A stretch of 22,090 nt of DNA. Origin: Acetobacteraceae bacterium (GTDB lineage: Bacteria > Pseudomonadota > Alphaproteobacteria > Acetobacterales > Acetobacteraceae). The DNA lies in the NCBI GenBank assembly GCA_003506895.1, contig DNXO01000069.1:148439-170528 (forward strand). The letters run 5' to 3'. The translations under genes and the position numbers were made by a program. The stretch's first letter is position 1. The number at the start of each line of letters is the position of its first letter. Below are positions 7,638 through 16,503 of the stretch, piece after piece. Below the pieces are notes generated by a model that was given only the letters and a program-made list of their open reading frames with translations, did no database searches and was not told the origin of the DNA.

Positions 7638-10163
7638 CTACTCCGACACCCCAACAGCAAGCAGCGCCTCGATCCGGTCGATCAACTGCGCCTCGCTCAC
7701 CGGCTTTCTCACCAGGGTAAACCGGCCGCTGATCGAAGCCCCAACCGCAAGCTGGGCACCATGACCCGCGTACCCGGTCAACAATATCGCCGGCAGGTCA
7801 GGGCGGTGATGTCGCGCCTTCTCGATCACGGCCAGCCCATCGACACCGGGCATCGACAAATCCGTCACAAGCACATCGATGCTGGCGCGGGAGGCAAGAA
7901 TGTCCAGCGCTTCCGCCCCACCATCGGCGGTCAGCACCTCAAATCCCCTATCTTCCAAACAGGCCGCCAGCGTTTCTCGGATCATCGCCTCGTCATCAAC
8001 CAGCAGGATCCGTGTTCCACTTTCCTCATGGAACAGCGGCTTTGGCGGGGGTGGCGTAATGGTCTCGGCCCGTGTCGTTGCCGGCAGCCATAAACTGACG
8101 GTCGTGCCACGGCCAGGGACACTGTCGATCGACAAAGCCCCGCCGCTTTGTTCGACGAAGCCCTTGGCCATCGACAATCCCAGGCCCGTACCCTGCCCAG
8201 GCGGCTTGGTTGAAAAAAACGGCTCCATCGCCCGAACCAATGTGGGCTCATCCATGCCGGTTCCGGTGTCGGCGATGGAGAGCCGAACGTAGCGTCCACC
8301 GGGCAAATCCACAGTGCAGGTCCCCGGTTCCGGGGCGGCTTCGGCGGTGGCGCTCAGGGTCAGTGTCCCGCCGCCGGGCATGGCGTCACGCGCATTCATC
8401 GCCAGGTTGACCACAACCGTCTCCAGTTGGCCCCTGTCCGCCAACAGTGGCGGCAACTCCCCGCTCACCCGGGTCTCCACGGTGACCGAACCGCCCAACG
8501 TGTGGCTCAGGATTTCGCATAGCCCCGAGAGCAACGCCGCCGCATCCACCGGTTCGGCCCGCAACTCCCCCCGCCGGGCAAATGCAAGTAGCCGCCGGGT
8601 GATGGAGGCGCCCCGTTCGGTTACATCTGAAATCATCTGAGCAAAACGGCGTATGCTGGATGGGTCGTCCACGCGTTTGCTGATCAGGGTGGCGCTTCCC
8701 TGAACGGCCTGCAAAATATTGTTGAAATCATGCGCGATGCCGCCGGCCAATCGCCCCAGCACCTGCATCCGTTCGGCGTGTGTCGCTCGGGCCTGCGCCG
8801 CGGCCAGATCCGCTTCGCTTTGCTTCCTCGCGGTTATATCGGTGTAAGTCCGCACAATGCCGCCGTCCGGAATGTGTTGCGTGCGGACTTCCAAAACCAA
8901 ACCATTGGAATGAACGCCTTCGTGGATGTAGTCCCCATTGGGGCAAAACGCCTCGCGCGGCCGCGACAGGTTCGGGTTCCATATCTCCTGATTCCCGAAC
9001 TCGCCGTGTTTCAGGTGCGAGTTGACGATTTGCCCCCCTGTTCGCCTTGGATCGAGTAACGCCCTCGGCAGACCAAGAAGGTCGAGCGCCCGTTGATTGA
9101 ATATCCGCACGTTCCTGTCTTCATCGATCATCACGATGCCCTGGGACATGTGCTCCAGGGTTACGGCCAAAGCCTGACGCGAAGCCAGAAGCGCGTTTCT
9201 TTGTCTGATCATGACAAATCCGACGACAATGATCGCGATCGATAATGCCGCGCCGGCTGAGACATATATTCGCGCGCTGCGAATAAAGGGTGCGAAAACG
9301 TCTTTCGTTGCCAGGCCGACCGTGACCGTCAAGGGATAGTTCCGCAGACGGCGCGAACTGAAGATCCGTTCGACGCGGTCGATGCTGCTTTCGCCCCGGA
9401 AGCTGCCATTTTCCGTTGCATGCAAGACCCGCAGCGTCGCGTAGTGGGGTAACCACTCGGGCACGGTGTTGCTATTCGGCGAACGGGCCAGGATCAAGCC
9501 GTCAGTCCTCGTCAATAGGATTGAACCATCGCCTATCGAGATCGAGCGGTAGAAGCGTGACAGGTAATCTGGATCAAGCGAGACGACAGCTACGCCGTTG
9601 AACGATCCGTCGGCGGCCAGGAGTTTTCGGCTGAATTGAATAGTCCTGGTGCCCGATATACGGCCGACGACGGGCTTGCTGATAAAAAGTTTGTCTTCGG
9701 AGCTGTTTTTCGGTGCCTGAAAATGCTCACGATCCGCGATATTGACGCGGGTTGGCTCCGAAGTCAGATTCGACCATATTACGTTTCCGTTTCGATCGGA
9801 TATTCCCATTTGTACGTGCAGGTCGCCGAGCAGGGGGCGGGTGTCGGCCCAATGACCCAGGCCGAGGCCAGCAGTTCCATATTGGCGGGCTGCACGCATG
9901 AACAGAAGCGCCTGATCGACGCCTTCGATCGTACGCGTAATATTTTCTTCGAAGGCGTGCGCGAGATTGGCGGTGTCATGCAAAGCCTCTTGCTCCGCGT
10001 GATCGTATTCATGGCGCAGATTAAGGCCGATGCCTGCCCACAGAAGGCATATCACCAACCCAATCCACGTAATATGCCACCCGTAAATCCTTCGATCCCG
10101 AAGCGTCCTATTGATCAAAATCAACCTCGGCCTTGTGTTGCGGGCTCGCCGCGGTCGCGGCAT
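7638..10163 (-). CDS. Hybrid sensor histidine kinase with Cache-like sensor, PAS and receiver domains
   Basis: From the ATG at 10163 the protein has 841 residues. A membrane segment (about 29-49) precedes an extracytoplasmic sensor of the Cache/PDC type (HAFEENITRTIEGVDQALL, then IGDGSILLTRTDGLILA), and a second membrane segment is at about 300-319. A cytoplasmic PAS domain follows (331-446, EHMSQGIVMIDEDRNVRIFN). The HisKA motif GGIAHDFNNIL carries the phospho-accepting H478. The ATPase domain has NLAMNARDAMP, DTGTGMDE (632 on), FFSTK and GTGLGLS. The C-terminal receiver (about 718-839) has D723/D724, phospho-acceptor D768, T796 and K820. The frame is open further to a GTG at 10271; neither start has a convincing ribosome-binding site. 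No separate DNA-binding partner is nearby, so the signal and output are unknown. Confidence 0.9.
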   Translation of the reverse strand: MPRPRRARNTRPRLILINRTLRDRRIYGWHITWIGLVICLLWAGIGLNLRHEYDHAEQEALHDTANLAHAFEENITRTIEGVDQALLFMRAARQYGTAGLGLGHWADTRPLLGDLHVQMGISDRNGNVIWSNLTSEPTRVNIADREHFQAPKNSSEDKLFISKPVVGRISGTRTIQFSRKLLAADGSFNGVAVVSLDPDYLSRFYRSISIGDGSILLTRTDGLILARSPNSNTVPEWLPHYATLRVLHATENGSFRGESSIDRVERIFSSRRLRNYPLTVTVGLATKDVFAPFIRSARIYVSAGAALSIAIIVVGFVMIRQRNALLASRQALAVTLEHMSQGIVMIDEDRNVRIFNQRALDLLGLPRALLDPRRTGGQIVNSHLKHGEFGNQEIWNPNLSRPREAFCPNGDYIHEGVHSNGLVLEVRTQHIPDGGIVRTYTDITARKQSEADLAAAQARATHAERMQVLGRLAGGIAHDFNNILQAVQGSATLISKRVDDPSSIRRFAQMISDVTERGASITRRLLAFARRGELRAEPVDAAALLSGLCEILSHTLGGSVTVETRVSGELPPLLADRGQLETVVVNLAMNARDAMPGGGTLTLSATAEAAPEPGTCTVDLPGGRYVRLSIADTGTGMDEPTLVRAMEPFFSTKPPGQGTGLGLSMAKGFVEQSGGALSIDSVPGRGTTVSLWLPATTRAETITPPPPKPLFHEESGTRILLVDDEAMIRETLAACLEDRGFEVLTADGGAEALDILASRASIDVLVTDLSMPGVDGLAVIEKARHHRPDLPAILLTGYAGHGAQLAVGASISGRFTLVRKPVSEAQLIDRIEALLAVGVSE
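10111..10124. promoter_or_regulatory. FNR-box-like palindrome near the 5' end of the kinase gene
   Basis: TTGATCAAAATCAA matches the FNR consensus TTGAT-N4-ATCAA exactly. It falls within the apparent coding region of the kinase (reading L-I-L-I-N in that frame), ahead of the first membrane helix. Either it is a chance coding match, or the kinase start is annotated too far upstream and this is a genuine operator. No good alternative start exists just downstream, so the operator reading is weak. Confidence 0.3.
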
Positions 10164-10304
10164 AGCATGCGGCGCGTGCTTGTCGCGGCCGGCTGCATGG
10201 TATCGCGGAGAGTTGATCGAATATTCGCGGCGTCCTGGGAATTTGATGGACCCTGCTCCGGTTCTGGTCACGTTGCGGCACCCGCCGGCGCGGTAATACC
10301 GCGT

Positions 10305-11246
10305 TCAAACCGCGTCCGACTGGCTCTGGTACCAGGTCCAATACAAATCCTCGACATGCTCGCGGTCCACCCGCGCGGTTCCGTACGTTGCGACAGCCGC
10401 CGCACCCGCGGCCATCCCGAACGCCAGCGCGTTCCGATCCGGCAGTCCCCGCGCAAAACCCAATACAAGCCCGGCCAGGAAGCTGTCGCCGGCGCCAACC
10501 GCCCCGCGCTCTTCCACCGGCATGGCCGGAGAGTGGATGATGCCGTCGGGTCCGCCAAGCACCGCGCCGCCAGCCCCAAGGCTTACCGCGACTTTTCGAA
10601 TCGCCCCGGCCCGCAGCAACAAGGTGATCTCTTCGTCCCGGGAACACGGATCTGGCAGCGGGCGACCGGCAAGAAACGCCAGTTCGCCCAGACTTGGCTT
10701 CAACAATTCGATGCGTGCCGAAGCAGCGGCGCGCAATGCGGCGCCCGAGGTATCAAGGGCGAACTTCTGACCGCGTCTGGCCGCGATCTCCGCTGCCCTG
10801 ACGTAGAAGTCCGCCGGCACGCCGGGGGGTAGGCTTCCGCTCGCGACGATCCAATCCGCTTCGATGGTCTCCAGCACCGTCAGCGCCGAAACCCATTCAT
10901 CGCGTTCGACGGTCGGTCCCTCCGGCACGAACCGGTATTCCAGTCCGCTTTCCTGATCATGCACGTTCATGCTGATTCTGTTCCGCCCGGCGATAGGAAG
11001 CGCCTGCCATGGCACGCCGGCCTCCTCCAGCAGCGCCTCCAGCAGGTTGCCCGTCGCCCCGCCTGTCATGACCAGCGCCAATGTATCCCCACCCAGGGTG
11101 TGGATCACGCGCGCCACATTGATCCCGCCGCCACCGGCATCCAGTTGTTCCCCGGACGAGCGGATTTTATGCGTCGGACGCACATATGGCGCCACGCACG
11201 CCACATCGATGGCGGGGTTCAGCGTCAGCGTAACGATTCGGGGCAT
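10305..11246 (-). CDS. pfkB: PfkB-type phosphofructokinase (ribokinase-fold sugar kinase)
   Basis: A 313-residue ribokinase-fold kinase close to the 6-phosphofructokinase-2 / 1-phosphofructokinase group, which phosphorylates fructose phosphates with ATP. It begins IVTLTLNPAIDVA, typical of PfkB/FruK, then DAGGGGINVARVIHTLGG (about 36-53), KPSLGEL (183-189) and the anion-hole and catalytic motif GAVGAGDSF with the base D254. The start ATG is one base after the ppsA stop codon, so the two genes are almost certainly one transcript. Sugar specificity (fructose 6-phosphate or fructose 1-phosphate, or tagatose phosphate) is not decided by the sequence; neighbouring ppsA and absence of a fructose PTS favour fructose 6-phosphate. 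Confidence 0.87.
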   Translation of the reverse strand: MPRIVTLTLNPAIDVACVAPYVRPTHKIRSSGEQLDAGGGGINVARVIHTLGGDTLALVMTGGATGNLLEALLEEAGVPWQALPIAGRNRISMNVHDQESGLEYRFVPEGPTVERDEWVSALTVLETIEADWIVASGSLPPGVPADFYVRAAEIAARRGQKFALDTSGAALRAAASARIELLKPSLGELAFLAGRPLPDPCSRDEEITLLLRAGAIRKVAVSLGAGGAVLGGPDGIIHSPAMPVEERGAVGAGDSFLAGLVLGFARGLPDRNALAFGMAAGAAAVATYGTARVDREHVEDLYWTWYQSQSDAV

Positions 11247-11247
11247 G

Positions 11248-13659
11248 TCAGGCCACCGCCTTCAATGATTCGGCCTCGGTCACAATGGCGATCGTACGCA
11301 GCAGGCTGGACGGATTCACGCTGATCGAATCGATCCCAATGTCGGCCAGGAACCGGGCGACGTCGGGATAGTTCGCCGGCGCCTCCCCGCAAATGCCGAC
11401 CTTTCGGCCGTTGCGGTGCGCCCCCGCCACGGCCATCCGCAGCATTTCATACATCCCCGGATCGCGCTCATCGAAATCGAAGGCAACGATCTCAGAATCG
11501 CGGTCCACGCCAAGCGTAAGCTGAGTCAGATCGTTCGATCCGATAGAGAACCCATCGAATACCGCGGCGAATGCGTCCGCCTGGATCACGTTGTTGGGGA
11601 TCTCGCACATCACGTAGACCTCCAGCCCATTCGTCCCGCGCGCCAGTCCGTGACGCGCCATTTCCGCCAGCACTTGTTCCGCTTCCGGCACGCGGCGGCA
11701 GAACGGCACCATGACGATCAGGTTGGTCATCCCCATCTCATCCCGCACGCGCTTCAACGCTTCGCATTCCAGCGCAAATCCCTCGGCATAGGCGGGATGG
11801 GCGTATCGCGAGGCCCCGCGGAACCCCAGCATCGGATTGGCTTCGTGCGGTTCGAATGTCGTGCCGCCAAGAAGTTCGGCATATTCGTTGGTTTTGAAGT
11901 CGGACAGACGGATGATGACCGGCTTCGGGTAGAACGCAGCCGCGATCGTGCCGACGCCCTCCGCGAGGTTACGCACGAAATACTCCTGGGGCGAGACATA
12001 CCCCGCGACGCGTTCGAAGATACGAACCCGTTCCCGCTGTGGGACCCGCTCCGGATGCACCAGCGCCATCGGATGAATGCCGATATGCTCGTTGATGATG
12101 AACTCCATCCGCGCCAGCCCGACGCCGGCATTCGGTATCATCGCCGTGCGAAACGCCTGGTCCGGATTGCCAAGGTTCACCATGATCTGGGTCTTCGGCA
12201 TCGTCAGCGCGCCGACATCGATTCGCGTCACCTCGAACGGGATGTCGCCCGCATAGACCACGCCGGTCTCGCCGCCGGCGCAGGAGATCGTGACCCGCGC
12301 GCCGGTGTGCAATGCCGTCGTGGCGTTCGCCGCGCCCACCACCGCCGGCACGCCGAGTTCGCGTGCGACGATCGCGGCATGGCACGTCCGCCCGCCATGA
12401 TCGGTGACGATCGCACCGGCGGTTTTCATCACCGGTTCCCAGTCCGGGCTGGTGGAGCGCGCGACCAGGACTTCGCCCGGCTTGAATGTCTTCAGGTCTT
12501 CTGCCGACTTCACGATATGCACGACACCGGAACCGACCTTCTCGCCAACGGCCTTACCCGTCGCCAGGACCGGCCCGATGCCCGTCAGCGCGTAACTCTC
12601 CAGCATCGTCGGGGACTTACGGGACACCACGGTTTCGGGGCGGGCCTGCACGATGTACAGCCGCCCGGAATCGGCGTCTTTCGCCCACTCGACATCCATC
12701 GGCACGGCATGGCCCGCTCGGTGTGAATAGTGCTTCTCGATCGCGATGGCATGCGCGGCAAGCGTAATGACCTCGCCATCTGTCAGGCAAAACCGCCCCT
12801 GCTTGTCTGCCGGAGTCGCCTCGTCTTTGGTCGTCGATCCGATATGACCGTCCGCCAGCACCATCGTTAGCTGCTTCTGGCCCAGTATCCTTCGCAGTAC
12901 CGCTCTGTGGCCCAGCGCGAATGTCGGTTTGTGGACGAAGTATTCGTCGGGATCGACCTTGCCCTGAACCACATTTTCACCCAGGCCATAAGAACCCGTT
13001 ATCAGCACAACATCGCGGAAGCCGGATTCCGTATCGAGTGTGAAGATCACCCCGCTTGATGCCCGATCGGAACGGACCATTTTCATCACGCCGACCGACA
13101 GTCCAACCTTGAAATGGTCGAACCCGTTGTTCACCCGGTAAACGATCGCCCTGTCGGTGAACAGCGACGCAAAGCATTCGCGGCAGGCCTCCACCACGTC
13201 GTCGATGCCGGTGACATTCAGGAAGCTCTCATGCTGGCCGGCGAAGCTGGCGGTCGGCAGATCCTCGGCGGTGGCGGAACTGCGTACCGCGACCGCGACA
13301 TTGGCGCCGTATTCGTCCTCCAGCATCCGATATGCGGCGGCGATCCGGGCGCGGAGAGCGGCCTCACCCGTGGCCGCATAGACCAGCCGCCGAGCCTCGG
13401 CGGCATTGGTTGCCAGCAGTGTGACGTCGGTGATGTTCAGATTGTCCAGCAGCGCATGCAGCTTCGGCCCCGCGCCGGATTCTCTTATCGCGTCGTGGTA
13501 GCCGCGAACCGTCAGGGCGAAGCCGTTGGGCACATGCACGCCCTGGGCGCTAAGGTCACGATACATCTCCCCCAGGGATGCGTTCTTACCGCCGACAAGC
13601 GGGACGTCGTCTAATTGCAAATCCTTGAACCACCGGAGATAATCGGATGCGTCCGTCAT
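11248..13659 (-). CDS. ppsA: Phosphoenolpyruvate synthase (pyruvate, water dikinase)
   Basis: The enzyme makes PEP, AMP and phosphate from pyruvate, ATP and water, a gluconeogenic step. The 803 residues follow the family layout: N-terminal ATP-binding domain (VPLVGGKNASLGEM at about 19-32, VAVRSSATAEDLPTASFAGQ at about 124-142), the swivelling phosphohistidine domain (TDHGGRTCHAAIVARELG, phospho-accepting H427) and the C-terminal PEP/pyruvate TIM barrel (FSIGSNDLTQLTLGVDRD, and GICGEAP with catalytic C757). Length is standard. The ATG at 13659 has GAGG five bases upstream. pfkB follows one base after the stop. The shared upstream region with the divergent cytochrome c gene carries two FNR-type boxes, suggesting induction at low oxygen. 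Confidence 0.95.
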   Translation of the reverse strand: MTDASDYLRWFKDLQLDDVPLVGGKNASLGEMYRDLSAQGVHVPNGFALTVRGYHDAIRESGAGPKLHALLDNLNITDVTLLATNAAEARRLVYAATGEAALRARIAAAYRMLEDEYGANVAVAVRSSATAEDLPTASFAGQHESFLNVTGIDDVVEACRECFASLFTDRAIVYRVNNGFDHFKVGLSVGVMKMVRSDRASSGVIFTLDTESGFRDVVLITGSYGLGENVVQGKVDPDEYFVHKPTFALGHRAVLRRILGQKQLTMVLADGHIGSTTKDEATPADKQGRFCLTDGEVITLAAHAIAIEKHYSHRAGHAVPMDVEWAKDADSGRLYIVQARPETVVSRKSPTMLESYALTGIGPVLATGKAVGEKVGSGVVHIVKSAEDLKTFKPGEVLVARSTSPDWEPVMKTAGAIVTDHGGRTCHAAIVARELGVPAVVGAANATTALHTGARVTISCAGGETGVVYAGDIPFEVTRIDVGALTMPKTQIMVNLGNPDQAFRTAMIPNAGVGLARMEFIINEHIGIHPMALVHPERVPQRERVRIFERVAGYVSPQEYFVRNLAEGVGTIAAAFYPKPVIIRLSDFKTNEYAELLGGTTFEPHEANPMLGFRGASRYAHPAYAEGFALECEALKRVRDEMGMTNLIVMVPFCRRVPEAEQVLAEMARHGLARGTNGLEVYVMCEIPNNVIQADAFAAVFDGFSIGSNDLTQLTLGVDRDSEIVAFDFDERDPGMYEMLRMAVAGAHRNGRKVGICGEAPANYPDVARFLADIGIDSISVNPSSLLRTIAIVTEAESLKAVA

Positions 13660-13719
13660 GGGATCCTCGCTATCGGCATGATTTTGGCGAAAGGGGGCGC
13701 GCGCCAGGGCGGGGACGCA

Positions 13720-13733
13720 TTGACGTGAGTCAA
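13720..13733. promoter_or_regulatory. FNR/FixK-type operator (ppsA side)
   Basis: TTGACGTGAGTCAA is a perfect palindrome of the form TTGAC-N4-GTCAA, the FixK/FNR-family variant. Sixty bases separate it from the ppsA start codon. An activating site centred at -41.5 would place the ppsA transcript start about 25 bases before the ATG. No strong -10 was recognised for ppsA. Confidence 0.7.
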
Positions 13734-13766
13734 GAGTCTATTGCGAAATGCCAACAAAACGTCCTG

Positions 13767-13780
13767 TTGATGGCGATCAA
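13767..13780. promoter_or_regulatory. FNR/FixK-type operator (cytochrome c side)
   Basis: TTGATGGCGATCAA is a perfect FNR box, TTGAT-N4-ATCAA. Fifty-nine bases separate it from the cytochrome c ATG at 13840. If it is centred at -41.5, transcription would begin near 13815, just before the ribosome-binding site at 13828-13832. Its centre is 47 bases from that of the other box. Confidence 0.75.
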
Positions 13781-13839
13781 TGCAGACCCTCTGGCGAGGG
13801 GCCTATCCATGGCTTTGCACTATCAGCGAGGGCATTCGA

Positions 13840-14166
13840 ATGACTGGAAAAGCATTTGCGATAGGGCTTCTGCTGCTGACCGCTTCGTTGTCCCAGACCC
13901 ACGCGCAAGACCCGGACGCCGGCAATCGCCTGGCAAAAAAGTGGTGCGTCAACTGCCACGTCGTCGCCCCGGGCCAAGACCGGGGCACCAGCACCGGGGC
14001 GCCCAGCTTCCGCGATATTGCCGCGCAAAAATCCATGACGCCGATGGCTCTGCGTGTCTTCCTTCAAACGCCGCATCACCGTATGCCCGACCTGCACCTC
14101 AGCCACGACGAAATCGATGATTTGTCTGCCTACATCCTCAGCTTGCGAGACAAAAAAGAACTGTGA
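13840..14166 (+). CDS. Periplasmic c-type cytochrome (class I, small)
   Basis: A 108-residue secreted cytochrome. An N-terminal signal peptide (AFAIGLLLLTASLSQTHA, cleavage near residue 22) exports it to the periplasm. The haem-binding motif is CVNCH (C36, C39, axial H40), and the likely second axial ligand is M82 in HHRMPDLHLS, near the C-terminal helix DDLSAYILSL. It would carry electrons to or from a terminal oxidase or another redox enzyme, but the partner is not in the window. The frame is open from 13780, but the ATG at 13840 has a GAGGG ribosome-binding site seven bases upstream and starts directly at the signal peptide. It is preceded by an FNR-type box and followed after six bases by the P-type ATPase gene. 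Confidence 0.9.
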   Translation: MTGKAFAIGLLLLTASLSQTHAQDPDAGNRLAKKWCVNCHVVAPGQDRGTSTGAPSFRDIAAQKSMTPMALRVFLQTPHHRMPDLHLSHDEIDDLSAYILSLRDKKEL

Positions 14167-14172
14167 CCGTAC

Positions 14173-16503
14173 ATGCGGACGGGTGAGGCACCAATCGCCC
14201 CGCCCAATGGGCTGACGGCGACCCAGGTCAACCAGCTTCGGCAGACGTTTGGCCGCAACGCCATGCCAGATGCGGCGCCGGACTGGTGGCGGCGGGTGCT
14301 GGGGAAATTCTTCGCCCCGGTTCCCTGCATGCTGGAAGCCGCTATAGTCCTTCAACTCATTGTGGGCGAGACGATCGAGGCCGCGGTCATAGCCGCCCTG
14401 CTCGTCTTCAACGCCGCGCTTGGCTTCCTGCAGGAAACCAAGGCTCAGGCGACATTGGAGGCTTTGAAATCCCGCTTGGCACTGTCCGCCTCGGTCAGGC
14501 GCGATGGCGTCTGGGCGACCATCCCGGTCGCCGATCTGGTGCCGGGCGATATCGTCAAACTGTCCTTGGGCGGCATCGTCGGGGCCGATGTCCGGCTGAC
14601 CGACGGCGACGTTATGATTGACCAGTCCATGTTGACCGGCGAATCCTTGCCAGTCGAAGCCGGGCCGGGTTTTGAAACCTATGCGGGGGCGCTGATACGC
14701 CGTGGAGAGGCGATGGCCGAGGTCACCGCAACCGGCGTCCACACCAAATTCGGTCGCACCGCGGAATTGATCCGCACCGCACACGTAACGAGTTCGCGGC
14801 AACGCGCGGTGCTGCGGGTCGTGCGTAATCTGGCAATGTTCAACGGCACGATCGTGCTTCTCCAGATCGCTTACGCCGTCCATCTGGGCATGCCGTTTAT
14901 GCAGATCATGCCGCTGACGCTGACGGCGGTCCTGGCCGCGATTCCCGTTGCCCTGCCAGCCACGTTCACCCTGGCCACAGCATTGGGTGCTCGGGCGCTC
15001 GCCCGGCACGGCGTGCTGCCGACGCGGCTTTCGGCGGTGGATGAGGCGGCGTCCATGAGCGTGCTGTGCGTTGACAAGACCGGCACGCTGACCCGCAACG
15101 AACTGGCGGTTACCGCGATACGGCCGATGCCGGATTTCGATGAGGCGCTGGTTCTCGGCCTCGCCGCGCTGGCAAGTTCCGAGGGCGGACAGGACCCCGT
15201 GGACACCGCCACCCGAGCGGCCGCCGCGTTGAAGCCGGCAAGCGGGCTGCCGACCCTGACCCGCTTCATTCCTTTCGATCCCGCCAACAAGATGTCCGAG
15301 GCGGTGGCCCGTGACCGGGACGGTAAGGAGATACGGATCGTGAAGGGCGCCTTCGCCACGGTCTGTCGTCTTGCCCCCGCGTCCAAGGCGGCGACGGCCG
15401 ACTTCGATGCGCTGGGCGCGCAAGGGTTCCGCGTTCTCGCCGTGGCGATGGGCGGGCGTCTCGCCGGCCTGATCGCCCTCAGTGACCCACCCAGGCCGGA
15501 CTCCGCCGGCCTGATCGCGGAACTGCGCACCTTGGGTGTGCAGACGGTGATGCTGACCGGCGATGCCGCGACGACCGCGACCGTGGTTGCCCGGGCGGTC
15601 GGCCTGTCCGGCGCGGTCTGTCCGCCCGGGACGGTTCCGGAACGCGTTACGCCGCGCGAGTTTGATGTCTTTGCCGGCATTCTGCCAGAGGACAAGTTCC
15701 ACATCGTCAAGGCCTTTCAGGCCGGTGGTCTTGTGGTCGGCATGTGCGGCGACGGCGCGAACGATGCGCCCGCCTTACGTCAGGCGCAGATGGGAATCGC
15801 CGTTTCGACCGCGACCGACGTCGCCAAGTCCGCCGCCGGCATTGTGCTGACGGAACCCGGCCTTGGCGGCATCGTCAACGCCGTGAAGGAGGGCCGCATC
15901 ACCTTCCAGCGCATTCTGACCTACACGCTTCGCTCGGTGACCGGAAAAATCGATCAGTTGCTGTTCCTGACCGTGGGTTTGGTGATGACCGGCCATGCCA
16001 TCCTGACCCCGATGCTGATGGTCGTGTTGATGACGACGGGCGACTTCCTGGCGATGGCGGCGACCACCGACAACGTCAGGCCGTCGCCGAAGCCGAACGC
16101 CTGGCACATCAACGACGTCACGATCGCGAGTATCGTCATGGGCGGTTTCAATCTGCTGTTCTGCAGCAGCGTTCTGGCGATCGGCAAATTCCGCCTTGGC
16201 CTTGGTCCCGAGGTGTTGCAGACGCTGGCAGCGGTCGTGCTGGTGTTCAGCGGTCAGGCCGTGATGTACGTCGTCCGCGAAAGAGGGTGGCTCTGGCACT
16301 CCCGTCCCAGCAACTGGCTGATGGTTTCGTCCGTTACGGATATCTGCATCATCGCGACCCTGGCAACCCGGGGGATCCTGATGGCGGCCCTGCCGCTGCA
16401 TATCGTCGCCGCTGTACTCGCCGCCACCGCCGCCTTTGCCTTCGCCCTCGATGTGGTGAAGACCGCGATATTCCGCAAACTCAGAATGACCGGGGCCGAC
16501 TGA
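14173..16503 (+). CDS. P-type ATPase, type III (proton-pump-like)
   Basis: A 776-residue ion pump of the inner membrane. It has the actuator motif MLTGES (TGES 155-158), the phosphorylation motif CVDKTGTLT with D301, KGAF in the nucleotide domain, and the hinge motif MCGDGANDAPALR. The segment GIAVSTATDVAKSAAGIVLTEPGL (in parts GIAVSTATDVAKS and AAGIVLTEPGL) and the helix-4 motif IPVALPATF resemble plasma-membrane H+-ATPases (type IIIA) rather than heavy-metal or calcium pumps; no N-terminal metal-binding domain is present. About ten membrane segments are likely. It begins six bases after the cytochrome c stop with no clear ribosome-binding site, suggesting translational coupling. It overlaps the convergent chaB-like gene by 23 bases. 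The ion cannot be proven from sequence. Confidence 0.9.
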   Translation: MRTGEAPIAPPNGLTATQVNQLRQTFGRNAMPDAAPDWWRRVLGKFFAPVPCMLEAAIVLQLIVGETIEAAVIAALLVFNAALGFLQETKAQATLEALKSRLALSASVRRDGVWATIPVADLVPGDIVKLSLGGIVGADVRLTDGDVMIDQSMLTGESLPVEAGPGFETYAGALIRRGEAMAEVTATGVHTKFGRTAELIRTAHVTSSRQRAVLRVVRNLAMFNGTIVLLQIAYAVHLGMPFMQIMPLTLTAVLAAIPVALPATFTLATALGARALARHGVLPTRLSAVDEAASMSVLCVDKTGTLTRNELAVTAIRPMPDFDEALVLGLAALASSEGGQDPVDTATRAAAALKPASGLPTLTRFIPFDPANKMSEAVARDRDGKEIRIVKGAFATVCRLAPASKAATADFDALGAQGFRVLAVAMGGRLAGLIALSDPPRPDSAGLIAELRTLGVQTVMLTGDAATTATVVARAVGLSGAVCPPGTVPERVTPREFDVFAGILPEDKFHIVKAFQAGGLVVGMCGDGANDAPALRQAQMGIAVSTATDVAKSAAGIVLTEPGLGGIVNAVKEGRITFQRILTYTLRSVTGKIDQLLFLTVGLVMTGHAILTPMLMVVLMTTGDFLAMAATTDNVRPSPKPNAWHINDVTIASIVMGGFNLLFCSSVLAIGKFRLGLGPEVLQTLAAVVLVFSGQAVMYVVRERGWLWHSRPSNWLMVSSVTDICIIATLATRGILMAALPLHIVAAVLAATAAFAFALDVVKTAIFRKLRMTGAD

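Noticed and set aside
9636..10832. 398-residue plus-strand frame across the kinase and pfkB
   Set aside because: It is a shadow opposite two well-supported genes and has no recognisable motif.
13777..15702. 641-residue open frame on the minus strand opposite the cytochrome c and ATPase genes
   Set aside because: It is a shadow of the P-type ATPase in GC-rich DNA; its product is low-complexity and has no family motif.
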